A DNA stretch of 64,000 nucleotides from Paenibacillus tyrphae (GCF_024158745.1 NZ_JAMZAW010000002.1:434001-498000), one strand, 5' to 3'; numbered from the stretch's first letter, positions 24,290 through 33,124 are shown. Notes: generated by a model from the sequence alone, not told the origin. Program-made: numbers and translations.

Positions 24290-25684
24290 TCACGCATCAT
24301 TTGTTTGTTTCGTTACGTGGCTTCCCAGATTCACTTGGCGCAACAACCATCGGATATCGTCACGAGTGATGAGCAGGCGTGGAATTGTAGTTTTTAAAGT
24401 AAATTTGTATTGACTCAGTATGAAGACAAAGCGAATGCAGGTTGCGGTGAGCAGCGATATTCCGGTAAAAAGCAAGCCGTATCTGGGAACAAGCAGCACC
24501 ATAAGCACAAGGCTCACGGAAAGACCGATCACTTGTTGAATCGAGCAAATGCCGGGTTTTCCGACAGACATAAACGCTTGCGACAAGATTAAAGTGCCGC
24601 CGCCGATGACAACCTCCAGCAGCAGAATCCGAAAGATGCTGACCGCTTCGTGATACTGCGAGCCGTACAACAAATTCAATACCAAAGGACCGATAAACAT
24701 AAAAAGAAGCGCTACGATCAGGGTGACGAATACGCTGATGCGGAACACTTTTTTGACGAGCTCAATCGCTTCCTCCTTTTGGAGGCCCGACGCTTTGGGA
24801 AAGACGACCAAAGCCAGCGAGGTTTGAATCACATTGACCACTTTGGCCAGACTGACCGCGACCAGATACAGCCCCAGATTGGAGGGGGACAGCAGCATGA
24901 TGACGACGACCTGATCCATGTACATGATCAACGTGCCCATGACGTCGACGCCGGAAGACCGGAGGCTGTAGGAAACAAGATTGCGGACGGACTGCTTCAT
25001 CTGTTTCAAGCGGGGAAGATACCGCCATAGCAACCGCACTGTCAGCCCCAAGGTAATGGGAATGGTCGGCAGCGCATAAGCAACAGCTCCGCTGAAGGGC
25101 GTCAGCTTATTCGTGAATATCAATACGAGCAGGATCAGCACAGTCCCGATATGGGGTAAAATACGCAATTTATTAAAAAGTGTAAATTCCCCCCTTGCCT
25201 GCAAAACCGAGTTATTTATATATTCTAAAAGCAATACGGGCGAAGCCAACATAAACCATTGTGCGTATCGAACCACTTCCGGAGAGTAGCCGTGCAGCCA
25301 ATAAGGGATACCGGTGAAGCCGATCAGCAAAGCCGCGCAGCCGGTCGCCAGACATAACAGCACTCCCGCTACGTACAGCCCGGGGGAATCCTCCTGGCGC
25401 TTCTTTAAATTAAACAACAGCGCGGAAGGAAGCCCCAGCATAAGCATACCGGCCAAAAAAATAAACCAGAGCGTCATCGCGGAAAGCTCGCCCTTGCCGA
25501 CCGGGCCGAGATATCTGGCGGTCAGGATGCCGGTGATCAAATTCAACAGAAAGATCAGCATGGTCACGGTCACCGTGCTGATCGAGCTGGCCGTACTGTC
25601 TTTTCTGGTAAACAGGCTTTTGACTAAGCCATAGACGTTAGAAATATCCAATCCCTTGCGAAACAAGGACATGAAACTGTTCAT
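24290..25684 (-). CDS. Wzx-type polysaccharide flippase, copy 2
   Basis: 464 residues with multiple membrane segments. It is homologous to copy 1 (ISTVTVTMLIFLLNLITGILTARYLGPVGKGELSA; MDQVVVIMLLSPSNLGLYLVAVSLAKVVNV; the end region TRDDIRWLLRQV against TQGDLLWFKRKI). Its start overlaps the wzy-2 stop by 4 bp, so the pair is coupled, as in copy 1. It may carry a second polymer or a shorter variant of the repeat unit. Confidence 0.9.
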   Translation of the reverse strand: MNSFMSLFRKGLDISNVYGLVKSLFTRKDSTASSISTVTVTMLIFLLNLITGILTARYLGPVGKGELSAMTLWFIFLAGMLMLGLPSALLFNLKKRQEDSPGLYVAGVLLCLATGCAALLIGFTGIPYWLHGYSPEVVRYAQWFMLASPVLLLEYINNSVLQARGEFTLFNKLRILPHIGTVLILLVLIFTNKLTPFSGAVAYALPTIPITLGLTVRLLWRYLPRLKQMKQSVRNLVSYSLRSSGVDVMGTLIMYMDQVVVIMLLSPSNLGLYLVAVSLAKVVNVIQTSLALVVFPKASGLQKEEAIELVKKVFRISVFVTLIVALLFMFIGPLVLNLLYGSQYHEAVSIFRILLLEVVIGGGTLILSQAFMSVGKPGICSIQQVIGLSVSLVLMVLLVPRYGLLFTGISLLTATCIRFVFILSQYKFTLKTTIPRLLITRDDIRWLLRQVNLGSHVTKQTNDA

Positions 25685-27114
25685 TTTCTCTCCTCAATTC
25701 GTTCGATAGCCGGAAGAGGCTTGATCCCTAAAGCGGCGACAAACCATACAATGGCTGCTCCAATCCCTGACATTCTATTTTCGAATGTTAAGTAGCATAC
25801 GGCACTGACCAAGACGCAAAGCGCCAGTCGAACGTATTTTTGATCGGCTGGCCCGGCTGTTTTATGCAATCGGAACAACTGTTTCGCGTACAGCCATATG
25901 GCTCTTAAAAACACAATGGCGCCAAAAATTCCGAAGGTCAAAAACAAAGCGAAAAATCCGTTATCAAAGTTCCCATACTGTCCCAGCTGTCCGCCATTTT
26001 CCAATTTCGTCCCTGTTCCTACGCTGCCCAGCCCTTCGCCGAACGGATTCCCAAGCAGCTTCGGAATCATACTTGCCGTGAATTCCATCCGGTCGTTATA
26101 CGAATAGTCGTCATCGATGTTGCCGAGCGATTGGAACCGTTCGACCAGTTTGTCCCCGCCTGGAACGACCGGGATAAGACCAACGCCCAATATGGCAATC
26201 GCACAGATCAGCAATAAGCCTTGCGCGCGTCTTTTGGCATTGCTCAGCAGCAGGTAGAGCAAGATCGCCACCACCATCGTCACCCAAGACGCTCTAACCA
26301 ACGTAATGATTAATCCCAAAGCCATAACCGGCACGCCAAGCCACCCCATGAAGCCCCGCCACTCTTTCTCGACCAGCATGGCCAGCAAGGCGACGGACAT
26401 GAACATGCCCGCCGGACCCGGCGAGTTCAGGGAAGAAAAGACGCGGATTTCGTAAGGCACAGGCAGCCCGTTTGTCGACATCTCGACTTCATTCATCCAA
26501 AAAGCGTCCCAAGGCGGAACGACAAAAAATTGAATGATGCCATAAACGGCCACAAGCAATGCGATGTTCACATACGATTTCATCCACAAACGGCGCTCCG
26601 CATGTCCGTGAGAGCGGAGCTCGGCATATACTAAAAACAGCAGAGGGACTATATAATTCGCAAAATCGAACAGGCTGGCAAACCCGTTCCGTATCAATCC
26701 GATCGCAAGCCCGTAAATCAAGGCGATTAAAAACAAGATCAGTACGTTTCGGATAACGGGCGTCATCTCCCAGCGTCTCCGCACAATCGGGATGATGACC
26801 GTCAAAGTGACCAGCAGCGGCAATACGCTAAACAAAGAAACCGGATGATATTCGTTGTGGTACCATTCAAACAACCTGCGTATTTCCGGGTTAACCGCCC
26901 ATACGAACAAGATATAAGGAATTAACCACTTCGAATCGGTCTCCGCCATAATCAGGGCCGGAAAAAACATGGATAGGATGATCGTTAATTGAACGGCCAG
27001 CTGCTTCTCAAGGAGAGAGCAAAAAAAGCCGATCCCTACCGAAACAACGAAGGCGAGCCACATCCATGCCGGAATTTGCAACCATCCCGCGGTCTTTTGC
27101 AAAGGTATCTTCAT
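25681..27114 (-). CDS. Wzy-type O-antigen polymerase/ligase, copy 2
   Basis: 477 residues, exactly the length of copy 1. It has many membrane segments and the same motifs: FFVVPPWDAFWM, PYEIRVFSSLNSPGPAGM, VRASWVTMVVAIL, SYNDRMEFTASMIPKLLGNPFGEGLG. The paralogues are clearly diverged, so this is an old duplication kept by selection or a transfer of a related module. It directly follows the CpsD-like gene in the operon. Confidence 0.9.
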   Translation of the reverse strand: MKIPLQKTAGWLQIPAWMWLAFVVSVGIGFFCSLLEKQLAVQLTIILSMFFPALIMAETDSKWLIPYILFVWAVNPEIRRLFEWYHNEYHPVSLFSVLPLLVTLTVIIPIVRRRWEMTPVIRNVLILFLIALIYGLAIGLIRNGFASLFDFANYIVPLLFLVYAELRSHGHAERRLWMKSYVNIALLVAVYGIIQFFVVPPWDAFWMNEVEMSTNGLPVPYEIRVFSSLNSPGPAGMFMSVALLAMLVEKEWRGFMGWLGVPVMALGLIITLVRASWVTMVVAILLYLLLSNAKRRAQGLLLICAIAILGVGLIPVVPGGDKLVERFQSLGNIDDDYSYNDRMEFTASMIPKLLGNPFGEGLGSVGTGTKLENGGQLGQYGNFDNGFFALFLTFGIFGAIVFLRAIWLYAKQLFRLHKTAGPADQKYVRLALCVLVSAVCYLTFENRMSGIGAAIVWFVAALGIKPLPAIERIEERK

Positions 27115-27135
27115 ACTGCTCCTTTTAACACATGT

Positions 27136-27783
27136 CTACGTTTCTGATTCCATAAACACAAATCCGATTAAACGAGCGTTCACTTGCTCGTGGTTTTTCT
27201 TCCATTTCCGCACTTCATCCAATTTTACGGTTTTATGCTTGACGACGAGCACCACGCCGTCGCACTGGGCCGCCAGCATCAGGCTGTCCGTTGTCCACTC
27301 CGCAGCAGGCGAATCGATAAACACGAGGTCGTATTCACCGGCGAGCTGACGCAAGATCAGCCCAAGCGTTTCCGAGGCCAGCAGCTCCGTCGGATGCAAT
27401 CCCGTAACTTCTCCCGCCGGAATGACGCTTAGCTCCTCAACATGGGTGCGCACGACGGCATTTTTTAGCGGCAGTTGTCCCGTCAAAATGTTGGAAAGCC
27501 CTTCTTCGTTGGAGATGTGAAAATAGTGGTGCTGCACCGGTTCGCGAAGGTTAGCATCGATCAGCAGGACCCTCTTGCCGGCTTGGGCGAAGGAGACGGC
27601 CAGGTTAGCCGTCAACTGCGATTTCCCTTCCTTGGGCTTGATCGAAGAAATCAAGATGATGTTCTTGGTTTCATTCATGCGAAACGAATATTCCAGCTTC
27701 GTACGAATGGACTTGTAGTCTTCGGATGCTTGTGCCTTAGGATTCGTTAGCGTAATTAAAGCGGTATTAACTGAGCTTGGCAT
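27136..27783 (-). CDS. CpsD/YwqD-like ATPase with altered BY-kinase motifs
   Basis: 215 residues. This looks like a bacterial tyrosine kinase that partners the Wzz-like protein upstream, as in CapA/CapB and YwqC/YwqD. The Walker A is PKEGKSQ, with Q where T/S is usual. Walker A' is LLIDANLREP with Asn78 where the canonical DADLR has Asp. Walker B is LVFIDSPA. The C-terminus ends VFMESET with no tyrosine cluster, the usual autophosphorylation site. It may therefore be an ATPase or weak kinase without the Tyr tail. The ATG at 27783 overlaps the upstream gene by 17 bp; an ORF start at 27798 (TTG) is less likely. Confidence 0.85.
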   Translation of the reverse strand: MPSSVNTALITLTNPKAQASEDYKSIRTKLEYSFRMNETKNIILISSIKPKEGKSQLTANLAVSFAQAGKRVLLIDANLREPVQHHYFHISNEEGLSNILTGQLPLKNAVVRTHVEELSVIPAGEVTGLHPTELLASETLGLILRQLAGEYDLVFIDSPAAEWTTDSLMLAAQCDGVVLVVKHKTVKLDEVRKWKKNHEQVNARLIGFVFMESET

Positions 27784-28495
27784 ACGTCGGATCACCAACT
27801 TTTCGATTCATTGTTTTCGCTTCCCGCCGCTTCCAATCTTTCTTGGTCGTGACGGATACGTTGCCTAAGGGGATCAAGCCGAGCTCGGCTTCCAAGACAG
27901 CCGGGTTTTTGATCGTATCGTCAAGCGTTTCTCTTGCGATAATAAAACCTACCGACAGCAGCAGCGATACGACAAACGCCAACAAGACGTTAATCAACAG
28001 CTTCGAGGTCGCTTTCGGCGCTTCGCCGTCGGCCGGCCCGTCCGGGAGAATGTAAATGTTGTTCACCTGCATAATGTTCGCAACCTGCGATTGGAACACT
28101 TTGGCGACGGCATTTACAATCTGATTGCCGTACTCGTAAGAGCTTTTCGTAATGGAAATGGTCAGCAGCTGAGAGTCCTTGGACGAGCTTACCTTCAGCT
28201 TCTTGGACAAATCCTCGGCGGACAGCTTCAGATCGGGGTATTCGGTTACCGTTTTGTTAAGCACGGTCGGAGATTTAATCAGTTCCTTGAACGTGTTAAT
28301 TAACAAAATATTGGTATTGACCGCACCCAAGTCCAGCTTGTCTCCACTGTTTACGATAAGTCTGACGGACGACTCGTAAGAGGGGGGAAGAACTTTATAC
28401 GTGACATAGAACGAAGTCAAGCAAGCAATAAGTACAAATGAGACGATCCACAGCAGTTTTCTTCTCACTGCCCGGATATAATATACAAAATCCAT
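27767..28495 (-). CDS. Wzz-type chain-length determinant / kinase activator
   Basis: 242 residues. Two membrane segments (about 15-35 and 168-188) flank an extracytoplasmic Wzz domain. A cytosolic C-terminal tail (about 190-242) follows, as in YwqC/CapA proteins that activate a separate BY-kinase. The N-terminal MDFVYYIRAVRRKLLWIVSF and VLPPSYESSVRLIV are typical. It controls polymer length together with Wzy. It overlaps the CpsD-like gene by 17 bp, consistent with a stoichiometric pair. Ribosome site GGAGG. Confidence 0.9.
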   Translation of the reverse strand: MDFVYYIRAVRRKLLWIVSFVLIACLTSFYVTYKVLPPSYESSVRLIVNSGDKLDLGAVNTNILLINTFKELIKSPTVLNKTVTEYPDLKLSAEDLSKKLKVSSSKDSQLLTISITKSSYEYGNQIVNAVAKVFQSQVANIMQVNNIYILPDGPADGEAPKATSKLLINVLLAFVVSLLLSVGFIIARETLDDTIKNPAVLEAELGLIPLGNVSVTTKKDWKRREAKTMNRKVGDPTYAKLS

Positions 28496-28518
28496 ACCCT
28501 ACCTCCGAATGTTAGCTC

Positions 28519-29934
28519 TTATATGACCTCGGACAAGGCTCGGTACTGATGGTGCTCTTGGGAACTTCCGATACCGATGCCCTCGTAATGATAACCAAGC
28601 TGGTTCATCATTGCGGCCGCCAGGAAGTTTCTGGTATCGAGTACGTATTTATGATTCATGCGGCTGCCCATATCGCTCCAGTTCAACAGGGCGTAATCTT
28701 CCCAATGCGTCAGCAGCACAATGGCATCCGATTGGTCCGCCACCTCTTCCGCCGCATTGCAATACGTTACCGCCAAGTTCGGGTTGAAGATATGGAACAT
28801 CTCCATTCCTTGCGGATCATGCACCTTGACGCTCGCCCCTTGGTTGATCATGCCTCTGATGATGAAGCTAGCTTGCGTATGGCGCGTATCGTCCGTGTTG
28901 GGCTTGAACGTAAGACCCAAGACGCCGATCGTCTTGCCATAGAGCGTCCCTAATTTTTTCTTCACTTTTTCCACAATATACGCATGCATTTCCAAGTTCG
29001 ATTCCATGGCGGCTTTGACTACATTAAGCTCGCGCCCGTGCTTCCGGCTGGCAGCCAAAAACTCCGCCGTATCTTTTGGGAAGCAGCTTCCGCTCCAACC
29101 GCTGGATACCTGCAAAAATTTGTTGCCGATCCGCGAATCTAAGCCCATGCCTTTGGATACCTCCAGCACGTTGGCTTGCATGGCCTCGCATAAACGGGCG
29201 ACTTCGTTAATATAGCTGATTTTGACGGCCAAAAAGGCATTGGACGCGTATTTGATCATCTCGGCGCTGCGGGTATCCGTCTCAAAATAAACGGGCAGAC
29301 CGCTCTCCCGCTGCGGGTTGAAGCCGAGCTGGCGAATAATTTCGTAAGGCTGCTCTATGTCGACAAGCTTGCTGTACAACTCTCTCATGATCGTTCTTGC
29401 CCGTTCGTTCAACGTCCCGATCACGATCCGGTCCGGCAAAAATACGTCTTCTACCGCATAGCCTTCTCTTAAAAATTCCGGATTGCTGATGACGCTGAAG
29501 TGAACGTTGCTTTTTAGCCCCGAATGCTCTTCGATGATGGCGCTGACATGCTCGGCCGTTCCGACGGGAACAGTCGATTTATTGACAATGACCGTATAAC
29601 CGTCAGGCTTTATGGCTTTGGCGATGTTGATAGCCGCTCCTTCGATATATTTCAGATCGGCACTTCCGTCCGGTCTTGACGGCGTACCTACGCCAATAAA
29701 CACGACGTCCGCTTCCGATACCGCATCGTACTCGACCGAAGCGTTCAGCGTCACCCCGGCATACGTTTTAATCAGGGTGTCCAAGCCTGGCTCGAAGATC
29801 GGGCTCTTGCCTTCGTTAATCGCCTGCACCTTGGATTGATCGATATCAATGACGGTCGTCTGATAACCGAGCGCAGCAAAAGCCGCTCCGGTAACGCTGC
29901 CGACATAACCTGCTCCTATGCAAACAACTCTCAT
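28519..29934 (-). CDS. UDP-glucose 6-dehydrogenase
   Basis: 471 residues. It oxidises UDP-glucose to UDP-glucuronate with two NAD+. The N-terminal Rossmann fold reads VCIGAGYVGSVTGAAFA. The catalytic cysteine lies in GWSGSCFPKDTAEF. Family motifs include GVGTPSRPDGSADL and STVPVGTAE. The C-terminal domain shows GKTIGVLGLTFKPNTDDTRHTQA. It provides substrate for the decarboxylase just downstream. It resembles TuaD/YwqF; the exact name is not certain. Confidence 0.95.
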   Translation of the reverse strand: MRVVCIGAGYVGSVTGAAFAALGYQTTVIDIDQSKVQAINEGKSPIFEPGLDTLIKTYAGVTLNASVEYDAVSEADVVFIGVGTPSRPDGSADLKYIEGAAINIAKAIKPDGYTVIVNKSTVPVGTAEHVSAIIEEHSGLKSNVHFSVISNPEFLREGYAVEDVFLPDRIVIGTLNERARTIMRELYSKLVDIEQPYEIIRQLGFNPQRESGLPVYFETDTRSAEMIKYASNAFLAVKISYINEVARLCEAMQANVLEVSKGMGLDSRIGNKFLQVSSGWSGSCFPKDTAEFLAASRKHGRELNVVKAAMESNLEMHAYIVEKVKKKLGTLYGKTIGVLGLTFKPNTDDTRHTQASFIIRGMINQGASVKVHDPQGMEMFHIFNPNLAVTYCNAAEEVADQSDAIVLLTHWEDYALLNWSDMGSRMNHKYVLDTRNFLAAAMMNQLGYHYEGIGIGSSQEHHQYRALSEVI

Positions 29935-29945
29935 GGTTTGCCTCC

Positions 29946-30923
29946 TTATACGACGTTTTGTTTCATGTCAGCTTCATGTTTCGCCCGATAAGCGTCAATC
30001 GTTCGTAATAACCCCTCTTCCAATTCAATGATCGGTTCCCAGTTCAGCAATCGCTTGGCTTTCTCGATATTGGGACGGCGAACTTTCGGATCGTCTACGG
30101 GTAGCTGGTGGAACGTAATGTTGCTGTCGGTATTGGCCAATTGCTTGACCAACTGGGCCACTTCGATAATTTGATACTCTTTCGGATTGCCGATGTTAAT
30201 AATTTCGCCTGTGGCCAGATCGCTCTCCATCATCATTTGCAGGCCGCGAATATTGTCGTCTACATAACAAAAAGACCGGGTCTGCGTTCCGTCGCCATAT
30301 ACGGTCAGGTCTTCCCCGCGAATAGCCTGGGATACGAAATTCGAAATGACTCTTCCGTCATCGTTCCGCAAGCCGGCGGAATACGTATTGAAAATTCTCG
30401 CAACCTTCACTTCCACGCCATAGCGTTTATGGTATTCGTAGCAGTAAACCTCGCCGAGTCTCTTCGCTTCGTCGTAGCAAGCGCGAGGGCCCCAAGTGTT
30501 CACATTGCCCCGGTATTCCTCAGGCTGAGGGTGCACTTCCGGATCGCCGTAGGCTTCGCTGGTGCTCGTGTACAGCATTTTCGCTTTCTTAGCCTTGGCC
30601 AACTCCAGCATATTTTGCGTTCCCAGCGTATTCACTCGCATCGTGCCAATAGGATCATTTTGGTAGAATTTAGGAGAAGCAGGGGAGGCTAAATGATAAA
30701 TTTCGTCGACATGTCCGAGCTTCTCAAGCTCTTCCGTGACGTCGTTCGAAATGTCCATTAACAAAAACTCGAAATTCGGATGAGTCAATTCCTGATGCAA
30801 ATTCGAGATTAATCCGGTAGACAATATATCGATACCGATGACATGGTGGTTTTGCTCAAGCAAGCTCCGCGTAAGATGAGAGCCGAGAAAGCCGGCCGCC
30901 CCGGTGATGACAATTCTTTTCAT
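29946..30923 (-). CDS. UDP-glucuronate decarboxylase (UDP-xylose synthase)
   Basis: 325 residues of the extended short-chain dehydrogenase family. It opens with ITGAAGFLGSHLTRSLL. The active-site set is the TSTSEAYGDPEVHPQPE segment and the YxxxK of CYDEAKRLGE. This combination, with ASPASPKFYQNDPIGTMRVNTLGT, marks UDP-xylose synthase rather than a UDP-glucose epimerase. Together with the previous enzyme it converts UDP-glucose to UDP-xylose, so xylose (and perhaps glucuronate) is predicted in the polymer. Ribosome site AGGAG. Confidence 0.92.
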   Translation of the reverse strand: MKRIVITGAAGFLGSHLTRSLLEQNHHVIGIDILSTGLISNLHQELTHPNFEFLLMDISNDVTEELEKLGHVDEIYHLASPASPKFYQNDPIGTMRVNTLGTQNMLELAKAKKAKMLYTSTSEAYGDPEVHPQPEEYRGNVNTWGPRACYDEAKRLGEVYCYEYHKRYGVEVKVARIFNTYSAGLRNDDGRVISNFVSQAIRGEDLTVYGDGTQTRSFCYVDDNIRGLQMMMESDLATGEIINIGNPKEYQIIEVAQLVKQLANTDSNITFHQLPVDDPKVRRPNIEKAKRLLNWEPIIELEEGLLRTIDAYRAKHEADMKQNVV

Positions 30924-30939
30924 GACAATTCTCCTATTC

Positions 30940-31566
30940 TTAATGAGTATTGCTCTTGATCATGACACGCAGCGTGCCGAAAATGATTTTGATATCCAGC
31001 CAAAACGAAGCGCGTTTAATATAATACAGGTCATGGTGCAAATTTTCGTGAATCGGCTTTTTGCGGTCCTCGCTAATTTGCCAGAGCCCCGTAATCCCCG
31101 GTTTGACGGAGAAACGCCCGTTTTCTGTGTCGGTATAGTATTGTTCGACGATAGACTTCTGCTCGGGACGCGGACCGATAAAGCTCATGTCCCCTTTTAA
31201 AATATTGAACAGCTGCGGCAGCTCGTCGAGACTCGTTTTGCGGATGAATCTTCCGACCTTGGTTACCCGGGGATCGTAATCGTTCTCGGGAGACCTTCCT
31301 TCGCGGGCAACATGCGTATACATGGAGCGAAACTTGTAAATGACAAACGGCCTGCCGCCTTTTCCGATGCGGTGCTGCTTGAAAACGACCGGGCCCTCCG
31401 ACTCTAACTTGATGAGAATGGCAACCATGATCAAGACCGGGAGCAGGAATAGGATAAATGCTATGCTCAAAATCAGGTCGATCGCTGTCTTTACATACTT
31501 CACATACACATCGGACGATTTGGTTATATCGTCTTCCATCGAGTCTTGATAAGTCGCGGAGTCCAA
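30940..31566 (-). CDS. Initiating sugar-phosphate transferase (polyprenyl-P glycosylphosphotransferase)
   Basis: 208 residues. One membrane helix (about 25-47, ILSIAFILFLLPVLIMVAILIKL) is followed by the catalytic bacterial-sugar-transferase domain: FKQHRIGKGGRPFVIYKFRSM, RKTSLDELPQLFNILKGDMSFIGPRP, KPGITGLWQI. This is the short PssY/WcaJ-C type that transfers a sugar-1-phosphate to undecaprenyl phosphate and starts repeat-unit synthesis. I chose the TTG at 31566 because GAGGAGGG lies eight bases before it; ATG at 31539 is the alternative. Confidence 0.92.
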   Translation of the reverse strand: MDSATYQDSMEDDITKSSDVYVKYVKTAIDLILSIAFILFLLPVLIMVAILIKLESEGPVVFKQHRIGKGGRPFVIYKFRSMYTHVAREGRSPENDYDPRVTKVGRFIRKTSLDELPQLFNILKGDMSFIGPRPEQKSIVEQYYTDTENGRFSVKPGITGLWQISEDRKKPIHENLHHDLYYIKRASFWLDIKIIFGTLRVMIKSNTH

Positions 31567-31584
31567 GTAAGACGCCCTCCTCAC

Positions 31585-32475
31585 TTAAACAACAATCTTT
31601 TCAATTTTTAAATCTTTGGCGATGTCCTGCAAATACGTCCCGAACTCTTCCGCCAGCTCTCGGTTTCTTAGCGCGTATTCGACGGTGGCCTTCAAAAAAC
31701 CAAGCTTGCTTCCCACGTCGTAAAGCGTTCCTTCATATATATAGCTGTAAATGGATTCCCGCGCAGTCAACACTTTTAAAGCGTCTGTCAGTTGGATTTC
31801 CCCGCCAACGCCAGGCGCTGTATGTTCCAAAATATCAAAAATGGCCGGACTCAAAATATATCTTCCCGAAATCGCCAGATTCGATGGCGGATCCTGCTTC
31901 GGTTTCTCTACGAGATTATGAACCAAATGCACGCGGTCCTCGATACGTTCCGAGACGACCACCCCATAATTTTGCACTTCGCTCCAAGGCACCGGTTCGA
32001 CGGCAATGACCGAACCGCCCGTTTCATCATACACATCTATCATTTGTTTCAAGCAAGGCACTTTATGATTGATGATCATATCGCCGAGCAGCACCGCAAA
32101 AGGCTCATCCGCAATAAACTTTCTTGCGCTCCAGATCGCATGGCCAAGGCCTAAAGCTTCTTTTTGCCTTACATAGTGAATGTCCACCATATTCGTGATT
32201 TCTTTCACGATATGAAGAAGATCGTTCTTTTGTTTGCCTTCGAGAGTGATTTCAAGTTCAAAGTTTTTGTCAAAATGATCCTCGATCGACTTTTTGCTGC
32301 GTCCGGTCACGATGATGATATCTTCAATTCCCGACTGGATCGCTTCTTCTACGATATATTGGATGGTAGGTTTGTCGACGATAGGCAGCATTTCCTTGGG
32401 CATGGCTTTCGTTGCCGGTAAAAAACGGGTACCCAGGCCGGCAGCCGGAATAACAGCCTTTCTAACTTTTTTCAT
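31585..32475 (-). CDS. galU: UTP-glucose-1-phosphate uridylyltransferase (GalU)
   Basis: 296 residues. It makes UDP-glucose from UTP and glucose-1-phosphate and is the first gene of the exopolysaccharide operon. Motifs are KAVIPAAGLGTRFLPATKAMPKEMLPIVDKP at the N-terminus and VEKP at mid-protein, with GGEIQLTDAL near the end. The start at 32475 has GGAGTGG; the ORF is open for 16 more codons without a signal. The region upstream to 32699 carries the control sites. Confidence 0.95.
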   Translation of the reverse strand: MKKVRKAVIPAAGLGTRFLPATKAMPKEMLPIVDKPTIQYIVEEAIQSGIEDIIIVTGRSKKSIEDHFDKNFELEITLEGKQKNDLLHIVKEITNMVDIHYVRQKEALGLGHAIWSARKFIADEPFAVLLGDMIINHKVPCLKQMIDVYDETGGSVIAVEPVPWSEVQNYGVVVSERIEDRVHLVHNLVEKPKQDPPSNLAISGRYILSPAIFDILEHTAPGVGGEIQLTDALKVLTARESIYSYIYEGTLYDVGSKLGFLKATVEYALRNRELAEEFGTYLQDIAKDLKIEKIVV

Positions 32476-32640
32476 GAAATCCACTCCATTATTTTTATAT
32501 TGAAAAAATGTTGCCCGAGGCATCTAACCTCTCCTCACGTCACACTCTCGACGATACACGTCTAAGGTTTAGCCAACCCACAGCATGACCGAGTACCTCC
32601 GTTGATAACGGTAAGGAGATATCACCGAAAATGAAAGCGT
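32476..32640 (-). other. 5' leader of the exopolysaccharide operon
   Basis: On the minus strand this ~165-base stretch lies between the promoter region and galU. It contains a short hairpin (CCGTT-ATC-AACGG, about 32598-32610) and a GGTT...AACC helix. I see no match to a riboswitch I know and no credible ORF. A processive antitermination element or RNA-protein site could be here, but that needs folding and comparison. Confidence 0.3.
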
Positions 32641-32650
32641 TGAAAATATT

Positions 32651-32699
32651 GATACGTATTGTAACATTTATGGTTCTAATTTATAATACATTTTGTATC
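32651..32699. promoter_or_regulatory. Bidirectional control region: xre3 / EPS operon, with operator sites 8 and 9
   Basis: Plus-strand promoter for xre3: TTGTAA (32659-32664), N17, TATAAT (32682-32687). Minus-strand promoter for the operon: TTATAA then N17 then TACAAT, the same bases read backwards, so each -10 overlies the other's -35. GATAC-GTATT-GTAAC (32651-32665) and AATAC-ATTTT-GTATC (32685-32699) cover both ends. A GTTCTAA box (32673-32679) sits in the centre and may be a SinR site. Confidence 0.75.
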
Positions 32700-32758
32700 A
32701 AGTCAATTGTTATTTTTTCACCATTTTCATGTTTTTATTTTGTTGAGGAGTGATTTCG

Positions 32759-33124
32759 ATGCAATACGACACCAGGATTGCAGCTTTGCGGGATAAGAGC
32801 GGCTTCACGCAAGAGGAGCTGGCGGATCTGCTTGGAATATCGCGGGCGTCCTTGTCACACTATGAGAAAAACCGCAGAAAACCGGACTTTCAAACCTTGA
32901 CAAGACTAGCGGATTTTTTTAAAGTAACAATAGATTACTTAATTGGGCGACCTCCCCAGTGGTTTTTTCAAACCGAAATTCGGGAATTCGTCGATTTGGA
33001 TCAGCTTGATAACGAAGAGATGTTTCGCTTGTTCGATCTGCGTTGGGATGGCCATCTTTTAACCGAAGCCGAGACCAAAAAAATGATAGACCTCGCACTG
33101 CAACCGCGAGTCTTGAAGCAATGA
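32759..33124 (+). CDS. XRE-family regulator, paralogue 3
   Basis: 121 residues. The helix-turn-helix (FTQEELADLLGISRASLSHYEKNRRKPDFQTLTRLADFFKVTIDYLIGR) is very close to xre1 and xre2. The C-terminal part has the same plan (EIREFVDLDQLDNEEMFRLFDLRWDGHLLTEAETKKMIDLA) but is more diverged. The ATG at 32759 has GAGGAG eight bases before it; the GTG three codons earlier overlaps that site. It is divergent from the exopolysaccharide operon and shares its control region, so it is the leading candidate for direct control. Confidence 0.9.
   Translation: MQYDTRIAALRDKSGFTQEELADLLGISRASLSHYEKNRRKPDFQTLTRLADFFKVTIDYLIGRPPQWFFQTEIREFVDLDQLDNEEMFRLFDLRWDGHLLTEAETKKMIDLALQPRVLKQ

Noticed and set aside
32476-32640. 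c-di-GMP or other riboswitch in the EPS leader
   Set aside because: I could not place any of the conserved core of the riboswitches I know; only short hairpins are visible.
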